Positions 1 to 6,016 of a stretch of DNA of 7,989 bases are shown here, piece after piece (within the stretch, counting starts at the first letter, position 1; the number at the start of each line of letters is the position of its first letter). Location of the stretch: contig CAIOHI010000344.1 in NCBI GenBank assembly GCA_903858075.1, positions 1 to 7,989 on the forward strand, in the 5' to 3' direction. Source of the stretch: an uncultured Actinomycetes bacterium. Its GTDB lineage: Bacteria > Actinomycetota > Acidimicrobiia > Acidimicrobiales > Ilumatobacteraceae. The notes beneath the pieces are model-generated. The model ran no database searches and was not told where the DNA came from. It saw only the letters and a program-made list of their open reading frames with translations. The position numbers and the translations under genes were made by a program.

Positions 1-1655
1 CTATTCGGCGAATACACCACATCGGTGACGTTGGGGGCAACCATGCCACCCACTGCAATTCCACCTGAAGCAACATCTGTTCCAGCAGATGCCTGACTAT
101 TGATGTACTGGCTTGCAGTAGTGCCACCGGCTCCGCCAAAACTCGGGCGATACGACGTAGCAGCAGAAATGACTGCAGATTTGCGGAGTCCGAATTGACC
201 GTCGCCAGACAGCGACACCATGTTGGAACTGAAGTTGAATCCGCTGTCCCAAACAAAACCCGTGTTGTTGTTTGCACCTTCCATGGCCAGCAAGGCAACT
301 TTTGGAGAAGTGAATGTGGTGCTCAACAGACTGCCCGAACCTGTGGCGTTGAATACAAACATGCACTGGCCAATGGTGCCCACCACTTCGAAGCCAGTGA
401 GCACATCGGAACCCGATGGAGCTTCCGGAGCGATGGAGGCGACTAAAGGTGTATTTCCATTTTGACCACAGTTGCCCGAAAGTGCACTCATACCATTCAA
501 GGCGAGGCTGTTTGCTTGATTTGAACCTTCAACACCTGAAGACATTGTCCATGTTCCAGATACCAAGGCGCCCACGGTGAGCGACACAGTGGCGCCATCT
601 ACTAGGTGAGTCACAATTGCTTGAGGTGTTGCCGTACCAAGCGTGCTGAGTTTCACGAGACCAGTACCGGAAGTTGCCATTGTGTGCGTTGGCTGAGGAA
701 GGGAAGCATCTGTCGCAGTGAGAGCTGCAGCGGTGGCCGCAGGCGTAATTTTTGAAATACGTGTACTGGTGCCATTGACTGTTGCCATAAAAATGTCACC
801 AGTACTTCCCACTGCAAATGCAACACGGTCGGCAGCGGTATATCGACCAATTGTTGATGTGACGTTGACAAAGCTTGGAGCTGCATCGCTCGAGCTATCT
901 GGCATCACGGCGACGTACATGCCTGAGTCGGTGACACCAACGATGTACGAGTACTCAGCGTTCGCACCACCATGTACCCAGTAATGCTTTTTGTTCTGAC
1001 CATTTACAGTGTTGTAGTTCGCAACTGTTGACCAAGTATTTCCGTAGGTGCGTGAGTAATACAAGGTTTGACCGACTTGCACAGCTACTTCACCTTTTAC
1101 CCCAGATGTAAAAATGTCACCAGCAGCTTCTGCTTGTGGCATTGCGCCAGCCGCAGTAGCGCTTCCAGCTTCTGAGTCAGCGGTAGTAGGAACCGGAGAC
1201 CACGAACCTGCGTAGTCACTTGTTCGCCATACAGTTGGTTGCGCATCGGAGGTTGCGTAGTACACGCCACTTTCACCATCGGCAGCAATGGTGCGCACTT
1301 GCGCACCGAATGCGTTGGCATAAGACAACTTCGACTTCGTTGATGCGGTAAGCGCAACTGTTTGCGCTGTTGCGCTCGATGCAGTTTTTGTTTGGAACCC
1401 GGGGGCTGCAACAACAAGACCAGCGCCGCCAGCTTCATTCACCGACACCGTGCCGTCTTTCGCGGTGATTGCACTATCGACCGCATCACCATCGCTATTG
1501 AGTACGGCGACAAATGCGCCACCTACTGCGGTGCCCGAAGAGTCGGTGACCGTCACAGTGATTGCAGCATGCACTTCACCGGGAAGAGCAAAGAGTCCTA
1601 AGAGTCCGACTGCTGTTATTGCGCCAATAGCGGCCTTAATACGATGAGCCAACAT
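1..1655 (-). CDS. Secreted surface protein, N-terminal 551 residues (C-terminus beyond window)
   Basis: An open minus-strand frame runs without a stop from an ATG at 1655 to the window edge, so the gene is partial at its C-terminus. Residues 1-30 form a Sec signal peptide: basic MLAHRIK, a hydrophobic core, then a likely cleavage after VHA. Residues 31-106 (AITVTVTDSSGTAVGGA onward, with GFQTKT near 86-91) resemble a carboxypeptidase-regulatory-like/Ig-like beta domain. Residues 115-300 carry two degenerate Asp boxes, T145-S-D-Y-A-G-S-W152 and S201-R-T-Y-G-N-T-W208, and recurring GVYYA, GDIF and GMYVA strands, as in BNR/sialidase-type beta-propellers. The rest is Ser/Thr/Gly/Ala-rich with only two cysteines (396, 431) in the visible part. 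It is exported and probably cell-surface attached or extracellular. No catalytic residues or sorting signal are visible, so it could be an enzyme, an adhesin or a structural protein. The reading frame is certain; the function is not. Confidence 0.85.
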   Translation of the reverse strand, partial: MLAHRIKAAIGAITAVGLLGLFALPGEVHAAITVTVTDSSGTAVGGAFVAVLNSDGDAVDSAITAKDGTVSVNEAGGAGLVVAAPGFQTKTASSATAQTVALTASTKSKLSYANAFGAQVRTIAADGESGVYYATSDAQPTVWRTSDYAGSWSPVPTTADSEAGSATAAGAMPQAEAAGDIFTSGVKGEVAVQVGQTLYYSRTYGNTWSTVANYNTVNGQNKKHYWVHGGANAEYSYIVGVTDSGMYVAVMPDSSSDAAPSFVNVTSTIGRYTAADRVAFAVGSTGDIFMATVNGTSTRISKITPAATAAALTATDASLPQPTHTMATSGTGLVKLSTLGTATPQAIVTHLVDGATVSLTVGALVSGTWTMSSGVEGSNQANSLALNGMSALSGNCGQNGNTPLVASIAPEAPSGSDVLTGFEVVGTIGQCMFVFNATGSGSLLSTTFTSPKVALLAMEGANNNTGFVWDSGFNFSSNMVSLSGDGQFGLRKSAVISAATSYRPSFGGAGGTTASQYINSQASAGTDVASGGIAVGGMVAPNVTDVVYSPN

Positions 1656-1660
1656 GTATT

Positions 1661-1666
1661 TCCTCC
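1661..1666 (-). promoter_or_regulatory. Strong Shine-Dalgarno of the surface-protein gene
   Basis: The minus strand reads GGAGGA, then 5 bases, then ATG at 1655. This is the clearest ribosome binding site in the window and fixes the start of the secreted protein. Most other genes here have weak or no Shine-Dalgarno, which suggests comparatively high translation of this product. Confidence 0.8.
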
Positions 1667-1680
1667 AAGAAATATCGATG

Positions 1681-1703
1681 GAAATTCTTGCTGAAAGAAT
1701 TTC
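1681..1703. repeat. Perfect 9-bp inverted repeat in the surface-protein leader
   Basis: Arms GAAATTCTT (1681-1689) and AAGAATTTC (1695-1703) are exact reverse complements around a 5-base spacer. On the minus transcript the stem-loop would lie 15 bases upstream of the GGAGGA site. The arms are AT-rich and no U-run follows, so a terminator for the upstream regulator gene is unlikely. It could be an operator or a 5' mRNA stem-loop. Confidence 0.6.
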
Positions 1704-1709
1704 AACCCC

Positions 1710-1738
1710 AACTTAGCCCAGCACTGAAATATTCTCAA
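1710..1738 (-). promoter_or_regulatory. Candidate promoter of the surface-protein gene
   Basis: On the minus strand TTGAGA (1738-1733, 5 of 6 to the -35 consensus) is followed by a 17-base spacer and TAAGTT (1715-1710, 3 of 6 to the -10 consensus). Transcription would start near 1703, which puts the inverted repeat at 1681-1703 at the very 5' end of the mRNA. The -10 is weak, so this is tentative. Confidence 0.3.
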
Positions 1739-1760
1739 TAGTCGTCATTCCCTATAAAAA

Positions 1761-2525
1761 TTAGGTAAAGGAGCGAGCAACCAGTACATCGGTTGCTTTA
1801 CATAATCCCAGCACTTCCGTTCCCGGAGCAAGGGCCAAGGCATTCGTCGCCTCTCGGGTAATGGTTGCCGTCATGGTTTGACCCGGGTCAAGTTCCAATT
1901 TCACGGTCGAAAGAACTCCTCCGTGTTTTACTGACACCACTTTGGCACGCAGCTGATTACGTGCGCTCAACTGCAAAGTGTCTTCACGATCTGTGTTATT
2001 TGTGGAAGGAGCTTCTTCGCCGGCAAGTTCATCAAGAAATCGTGCAACGGCTCGCGCTTGTTCTCGTCGCCAAATAGCAACAGCACTTCGTGATGGGTTG
2101 GCAAGTAAGTGCGACAGTACGTTTTCTAAGGCATCCCTTTGCAGAGCAATAAATTTCCTTTGCCTCAAACCCGCTAGCTCACGCAGATGTAGCTTCACCA
2201 AGAACTCAGTTCGTAAATCGCGAATATGCATTGCTGGCGCGTTCAACCAACTGCGCAATACACGCTCACCTTCAGCAGTCACCGTTAACGCAAACTTCAA
2301 TTGTTTACGCACACCAAGCGCATCGGTGCTTTTCACCAACTGCGCGGCTTCGAGCGACTTCAAGGCGCGATACACAACGGGGTTTGTTTGGGTGAAGACT
2401 TCGCCAATATCGCCCTCAGGGTGAAACCTCTTCGCGATGTCATAACCATGTGTTGCCCCTTGGTCGATCAGAGCAAGGCACGTTGCTTCAATAAGCGACA
2501 ACTGGCTGTTTTGTAGGGATTCCAT
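1761..2525 (-). CDS. PadR-type transcriptional regulator fused to a C-terminal Mop/TOBE molybdate-binding domain
   Basis: The protein has 254 residues. Residues 8-92 match the PadR winged helix (LSLIEATCLALIDQG, then THGYDIAKRF, then VVYRALKSLEAAQLV). Residues 105-168 form the helical PadR C-terminal dimerisation segment. An acidic, polar linker (169-184) leads to a single Mop/TOBE domain at 186-250, with the family landmarks LSARNQLRAKVVSVK, TATITREATNALAL and CKATDVLVA. Mop domains bind molybdate or tungstate, and the gene diverges from modABC, so I infer an oxyanion-responsive repressor acting like ModE. E. coli ModE instead uses a LysR-like winged helix and two Mop domains. No Shine-Dalgarno precedes the ATG; TATAAA lies 5 bases upstream, which suggests a leaderless transcript. 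The likely operator is the palindrome at 2544-2564, which would also give autoregulation. Domain calls are strong; ligand and target are inferred. Confidence 0.88.
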   Translation of the reverse strand: MESLQNSQLSLIEATCLALIDQGATHGYDIAKRFHPEGDIGEVFTQTNPVVYRALKSLEAAQLVKSTDALGVRKQLKFALTVTAEGERVLRSWLNAPAMHIRDLRTEFLVKLHLRELAGLRQRKFIALQRDALENVLSHLLANPSRSAVAIWRREQARAVARFLDELAGEEAPSTNNTDREDTLQLSARNQLRAKVVSVKHGGVLSTVKLELDPGQTMTATITREATNALALAPGTEVLGLCKATDVLVARSFT

Positions 2526-2530
2526 ACCTG

Positions 2531-2536
2531 TTTATA
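2531..2536 (-). promoter_or_regulatory. Candidate -10 element of the PadR-Mop gene (leaderless)
   Basis: The minus strand reads TATAAA, 5 bases, then ATG at 2525. This spacing would start transcription at or within a base of the start codon. No good -35 is seen 16-18 bases upstream, because that DNA is taken up by the palindrome at 2544-2564. A repressor bound there would cover the RNA polymerase site. Confidence 0.4.
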
Positions 2537-2543
2537 TCACGTA

Positions 2544-2564
2544 TTGAACTATCAGATAGTTCAA
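2544..2564. promoter_or_regulatory. 21-bp perfect palindrome, probable operator of the divergent regulator/modABC promoters
   Basis: TTGAACTATC (2544-2553) and GATAGTTCAA (2555-2564) are exact reverse complements around a single central A. The site lies 18 bases from the regulator start and 22 from the modA start in a 61-bp gap, the expected place for a dimeric repressor controlling both directions. A lone third half-site, TGAACTA, follows at 2567-2573, spaced 22 bp (about two helical turns) from the same bases of the left arm. It does not look like the E. coli ModE box, in keeping with a different DNA-binding domain. Confidence 0.7.
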
Positions 2565-2586
2565 AATGAACTAATAGCCTGAGTGG

Positions 2587-3360
2587 ATGGTCCCCGCCTC
2601 TCGATTACTACGCACCATATCTATTGGTATTGCCGCGGGCCTTCTATGCGCTTTGTCTGCTTGTGGTCGCAACGAGAGCAAAGTGAATATCGACGTCTAC
2701 GCCGCTTCCTCTCTGACCACTGCGATGACCTCTATTGCATCGGCTTTTGAGCGCACTGAGCCCAACATTCATATTGTTCTGAACTTTGCCGGCAGTGCCA
2801 CATTGGTTGAACAAATTAAACAGGGGGCCCCAGCCGATGTAGTTGTCTTTGCCGACGACAAGCAAATGAATGACCTTGTTGAAAGTGGCAATGTCAATGA
2901 AGACACCGTTACCAATATTGCCACCAACATGCTCACACTTATTGTTGAAAAAGGTAATCCGCTCAACATCAAAAATGTCAGCGACCTTGCTTCACCACAG
3001 GTACGCACTGTTCTGTGCGACGTTGTGCAACCGTGTGGAAAATACGCTGCGCAAGTACTAGAGCGAGCAAAAGTTGTGGTGCAACCACGTAGCAAAGAAA
3101 CAAATGTCAGTGGAGTCACCCAGAAAGTTGCCAGTGGCGAAGCAGACGCCGGAATTGTCTACGTCACCGATGCCTTGGCTAATGCGTCAAAACTTGGCGC
3201 CCTGCCCATTGATAAAGACGTCAACGTTTCCAACAACTACCCCATTGCAGCACTCAATGAACTTTCTGCAACCGCACAACAAGCCACACAGACATTCATT
3301 GATTTCGTTATGGGTGGCGGGCAAAAAATATTGAATGATTATGGGTTCATTAACCCATGA
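2587..3360 (+). CDS. modA: Molybdate ABC transporter substrate-binding lipoprotein ModA
   Basis: This is the extracytoplasmic oxyanion-binding component of a molybdate importer. The 257-residue protein has a lipoprotein signal peptide with lipobox L23-S-A-C26, so it is predicted to be anchored through C26. The mature part shows the ModA landmarks in order: YAASSL (38-43), FAGSATL (67-73), GAPADVVVFAD (80-90), the VQPCGKYA segment (147-154), ETNV (171-174) and EADAGIVYVTDA (185-196). In the family, serines of the first two motifs and residues near the later ones hold the oxyanion. C144 and C150 could form a disulfide. No convincing Shine-Dalgarno precedes the ATG (GAGTGG abuts it); TAATAG at 2572-2577 could be a -10 giving a nearly leaderless mRNA. 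The stop overlaps the modB start by 4 bases. Tungstate as an additional substrate is possible. Confidence 0.93.
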   Translation: MVPASRLLRTISIGIAAGLLCALSACGRNESKVNIDVYAASSLTTAMTSIASAFERTEPNIHIVLNFAGSATLVEQIKQGAPADVVVFADDKQMNDLVESGNVNEDTVTNIATNMLTLIVEKGNPLNIKNVSDLASPQVRTVLCDVVQPCGKYAAQVLERAKVVVQPRSKETNVSGVTQKVASGEADAGIVYVTDALANASKLGALPIDKDVNVSNNYPIAALNELSATAQQATQTFIDFVMGGGQKILNDYGFINP

Positions 3361-4169
3361 AACATCAACGCTCGCAGTTAAGTGCGCCTCGGGGTTTATC
3401 CGCGCTCGCCGTGGCATGTGTGATTTTTATTTCACTTCCCTTACTTGCCATTGTTGTGCGCGTTCCATGGTCACAATTCTTCAGCACTATTTTTGAGGCA
3501 TCGTCACAAGAAGCACTATGGCTTTCACTACGCACTTCGCTTATTACAACAGTGCTCGCAATTGTTGCCGGTCTACCACTTGCATGGATGTTTGCTCATC
3601 GCACTTTTCCACTGAAAAATATTTTGCGCACGCTGTGTGTTTTGCCAATGGTGTTGCCCCCTGTTGTTGGAGGAGTTGCTCTCATTTATGCTTTCGGCCG
3701 GCGCGGGCTCATCGGCTCATCGCTTGAAGATTGGTTCGGCTACCGCATTGCCTTTACTCAGAGCGCAACGGTGTTGGCTCAGTTTTTTGTAGCTGCTCCA
3801 TTTTTTATAGTGGTCATGGAGTCGGCATTTGCTCAGGTTGATGCATCTACTACTTGGGCTTCCCGCACCTTAGGCGCCGGCCCGTGGCGTACCTTGCTCA
3901 CAGTGAACATCCCCGTGCTGTGGCCATCGCTTGTTGCTGGCATCGTGCTCACTTGGGCACGTGCGCTTGGTGAATTTGGGGCAACTATTACCTTTGCCGG
4001 CAATAGCCCAGGCTCTACGCAAACGCTCCCTTTGGCAATTTACAGTTCCTTAGAAAGTGGCAACGATGCTGCCGTGAGTTTGTCATTTTTGATGATGGCT
4101 ATTTCGTTCGTGGTTCTCATTTCATTGCGCCAACGCTGGATGACCGCTTTTCAACGAGGCGCGGCATGA
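3357..4169 (+). CDS. modB: Molybdate ABC transporter permease ModB
   Basis: This is the membrane channel subunit of the molybdate importer, 270 residues with about six predicted transmembrane segments (roughly 15-35, 57-80, 93-113, 133-155, 189-210, 240-257). The cytoplasmic EAA-type loop that docks onto the ATPase is ASRTLGAGPWRTLLTVNIP (168-186). The following ARALGEFGATITFAGN (201-216) and TQTLPLAIY (221-229) are hallmarks of the ModB/CysT branch of binding-protein-dependent permeases. The start codon is set by the ATGA overlap with modA, which implies translational coupling, and modC starts within its stop in the same way. It is a little longer than E. coli ModB because of its N-terminal tail. 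A sulfate permease is the nearest alternative; the ModA partner argues for molybdate. Confidence 0.92.
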   Translation: MKHQRSQLSAPRGLSALAVACVIFISLPLLAIVVRVPWSQFFSTIFEASSQEALWLSLRTSLITTVLAIVAGLPLAWMFAHRTFPLKNILRTLCVLPMVLPPVVGGVALIYAFGRRGLIGSSLEDWFGYRIAFTQSATVLAQFFVAAPFFIVVMESAFAQVDASTTWASRTLGAGPWRTLLTVNIPVLWPSLVAGIVLTWARALGEFGATITFAGNSPGSTQTLPLAIYSSLESGNDAAVSLSFLMMAISFVVLISLRQRWMTAFQRGAA

Positions 4170-4828
4170 CTCTTAACATGCAATGCACTTTTGACCGAGC
4201 ACATTTCACGTTGCATGCCGATGTATCTGTGGCCTCTCGAGAAGTTCTCGCTATTACCGGCTCGAATGGCTCAGGCAAAACAACGGCGCTCCTACTCATT
4301 GCGGGTTTGCTCAGTATCTCTTCTGGTCGTATAGAACTAGACGGGCAACTCTGCGATGGCGACACTTTTGTACAGCCAGAAGACAGACACGTTGGAATGC
4401 TGTTCCAAAATGGCGCCCTCTTTCCTCATCTCACCGTCAGCCAAAATATTATTTTTGGCCTGCGCGCTCGTGGGGTTCACAAAGATGATGCATTGCGCCG
4501 TGCCATGGGCACGATGGAGAAGCTCGATATTCATACATTTGCAAAAAAGCGACCACATGAATTGAGTGGTGGGCAACAACAACGTGTGGCCTTAGCGCGC
4601 ACATTGGTCACTCAACCTCAAATTTTGCTGCTCGATGAACCAACAACAGCATTAGACACCGATGCACGTGCTGCGACACTTGAGCTTCTCGCGCAAACAT
4701 TCGCGCAATTTACTGGTCCAGTCATTTTGGTGTCGCATGACTCACGGGACATACAAAAATTGGCCACCACAGAGGCACGCATTGAAGTTCAACACGGCAC
4801 CCATGTGGTGGCCAATTTAACGAAATAG
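4166..4828 (+). CDS. modC: Molybdate ABC transporter ATPase ModC, short form without C-terminal Mop/TOBE domain
   Basis: This is the cytoplasmic ATPase powering the ModB channel. The 220-residue protein is essentially only the nucleotide-binding domain: Walker A GSNGSGKTT (32-40), Q-loop glutamine Q81 in FQNGALFPHL, ABC signature LSGGQQQR (133-140), Walker B ILLLDE (153-158) with catalytic E158, D-loop ALD, and switch histidine H191 in LVSHD. All catalytic motifs are intact. E. coli ModC is about 350 residues and ends in a Mop/TOBE regulatory domain, which is absent here; the frame ends cleanly after VVANLTK and the next gene converges only 4 bases away, so this is not a visible frameshift. 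DEPTTALD replaces the DEPLSALD usual in the ModC/CysA/PotA group. Start by ATGA overlap with modB. No clear terminator follows. Confidence 0.92.
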   Translation: MTLNMQCTFDRAHFTLHADVSVASREVLAITGSNGSGKTTALLLIAGLLSISSGRIELDGQLCDGDTFVQPEDRHVGMLFQNGALFPHLTVSQNIIFGLRARGVHKDDALRRAMGTMEKLDIHTFAKKRPHELSGGQQQRVALARTLVTQPQILLLDEPTTALDTDARAATLELLAQTFAQFTGPVILVSHDSRDIQKLATTEARIEVQHGTHVVANLTK

Positions 4829-4832
4829 TTTT

Positions 4833-5315
4833 TTACAAGTGAGTAATAATCATGTCGCAAGACGACACTGAAATGCCAGCGCCTTCTTCAACATCAAGAC
4901 GCTCAATAACACCGTTGTTAATGATGGCTGCATAACGCTGTGAACGTGAACCAAGACCAAAACCAGATCCGTCTAGTTCCAAGCCCATTGCTGCAGTGAA
5001 TGCACCTGTTCCATCGGCGAGCATGGTGATGCCATCGGCACTTTGGCTTTGCTTCCATGCATCCATTACCCAAGGGTCATTCACGCTGATGCACGCAACC
5101 GACTCCACACCTTTGGCTTTGAGTTCATTGAAGCGCTGCACGAAACCAGGAAGGTGCACTTTCGAGCAACCAGGTGTGAATGCACCAGGTACTGCGAAGA
5201 GAACTACTTTGCCTTTGCCAAGCGCTTCAAGTGAGCTCACTGGCTGTGGCATGCCATCGGCACCAAGCAGGTGAATTGTTACGTCGGGGATTTTGCTTCC
5301 AGCTGAAATTGTCAT
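4833..5315 (-). CDS. Peroxiredoxin, Prx5-type thioredoxin-fold peroxidase
   Basis: It reduces H2O2 and organic hydroperoxides in the cytoplasm through a peroxidatic cysteine. From the ATG at 5315 the protein has 160 residues, the usual length of the family, and begins MTISAGSKIPDV as Prx5 proteins do. The active-site motif P-x-x-x-T-x-x-C is P43GAFTPGC50, with C50 peroxidatic; bacterial Prx5 more often has PTC than PGC. A conserved arginine occurs in GSRSQRYAAII (122-132). C153 near the C-terminus (SVSSCDM) lies a few residues from where human PRDX5 has its resolving cysteine, so an atypical 2-Cys mechanism is possible; C75 is in a buried strand. A GTG at 5351 would add 12 residues preceded by an abutting GAGGG; I prefer 5315 on family length. 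It is last in the minus-strand gene run, 52 bases after the HAD gene, and converges with modC. Confidence 0.9.
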   Translation of the reverse strand: MTISAGSKIPDVTIHLLGADGMPQPVSSLEALGKGKVVLFAVPGAFTPGCSKVHLPGFVQRFNELKAKGVESVACISVNDPWVMDAWKQSQSADGITMLADGTGAFTAAMGLELDGSGFGLGSRSQRYAAIINNGVIERLDVEEGAGISVSSCDMIITHL

Positions 5316-5367
5316 GGTGATATGGTGCCACGAACTTTTACGTCGCGCCACCCCTCTAGGGAAAAAA

Positions 5368-6012
5368 TCAGGCAGTCAGCATGGCTTCAAGTTCATCGAG
5401 GGCCACACGTGGGTCGCCCACATGAATGACCTGCATACCTGCTGCACGAGCACCTTCAATATTGCCCATGAAGTCGTCGAGGAAGACCACTTCCTGCGGA
5501 TCTTTGACCCCCAACTCTTGCAATGTGAGTTCAAAAATGCGCGGCTCAGGTTTACGCATTCCCACCAGAGCAGAGTCGATGTACACGTCAAACAATTCCT
5601 CGGGGACAATGGTCACCAGATGCGGGTGGAACTCGCGCATGCCATTAGTTAAGAGGCCCGTTTTGTATCCACGTTCTTTCAAAGCACCGATGTGCTCTAA
5701 CACGTAGTGATTGATGTTGTAGGTGTTATTCAGCAACAGAGTTTCAAACTCATTTCCCTGAAAGTGCACTCCTTCGGCAGCAGCAAGTGGCGCAATGAGA
5801 CCCTGAAGGTCATCGCGCGCAAGTTCGCCGCGCTCCATGCGATGCCATGGGTGGTCGCCAGACTCGTGTTGTGGGCCCATCATGATGGAATGCAGTTGTG
5901 GCATTGGACAACCGAGCGAATCGGCAATGCGCTGAATTTTCTCAGTAATGGTCGTGATAATGACGCCACCGAAATCGAAGACAACAGAAGTGATAGCGGG
6001 GGAAGAAGTCAT
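5368..6012 (-). CDS. HAD-superfamily hydrolase (subfamily IA, YihX/epoxide-hydrolase N-terminal-like)
   Basis: A 214-residue haloacid-dehalogenase-fold protein, probably a small-molecule phosphatase. Motif I is VVFDFGGVI (10-18) with nucleophile D13; the second Asp of the classical DxD is replaced by G15, as in the YihX-like and soluble-epoxide-hydrolase-like branch. Residues 20-105 form the helical cap. Motif II is LLTNG (120-124), motif III lysine K154 lies in GMRKPEPRIF, and motif IV is VFLDD (176-180) followed by GNIEGARAAGM. The catalytic set is otherwise complete, so the protein is likely active. Its substrate cannot be told. The start at 6012 has an AAGG seven bases upstream and lies 4 bases after the DUF2071 stop, so the two genes are almost certainly co-transcribed. 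Confidence 0.88.
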   Translation of the reverse strand: MTSSPAITSVVFDFGGVIITTITEKIQRIADSLGCPMPQLHSIMMGPQHESGDHPWHRMERGELARDDLQGLIAPLAAAEGVHFQGNEFETLLLNNTYNINHYVLEHIGALKERGYKTGLLTNGMREFHPHLVTIVPEELFDVYIDSALVGMRKPEPRIFELTLQELGVKDPQEVVFLDDFMGNIEGARAAGMQVIHVGDPRVALDELEAMLTA

Positions 6013-6016
6013 TTCT

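Noticed and set aside
787..1125. Repeated AAAAATGTCACCAG at about 790 and 1112
   Set aside because: Both encode GDIF strands of the propeller-like repeats in the secreted protein, so the repeat is explained by coding.
1097..1438. 113-codon minus-strand open frame
   Set aside because: It is an alternative frame inside the secreted-protein gene, rich in Leu/Gln repeats from frame-shifted Ala/Thr codons, without a ribosome binding site.
1978..2424. 148-codon plus-strand open frame opposite the PadR-Mop gene
   Set aside because: It lies wholly antisense to a gene with clear domains, has no family features and a composition expected of a shadow frame.
4798..4834. Possible terminator after modC: bulged GGC-ACC / GGT-G-GCC stem and a T6 run
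   Set aside because: The stem has only 3+3 pairs with a bulge, lies within modC, and is about 15 bases from the T-run, so it does not have intrinsic-terminator geometry.
5353..5363. CCCTCTAGGG near-palindrome between the HAD and peroxiredoxin genes
   Set aside because: The 4-bp arms have only two bases between them, too tight for a hairpin, and the T-run lies on the wrong side for a terminator on the minus strand.
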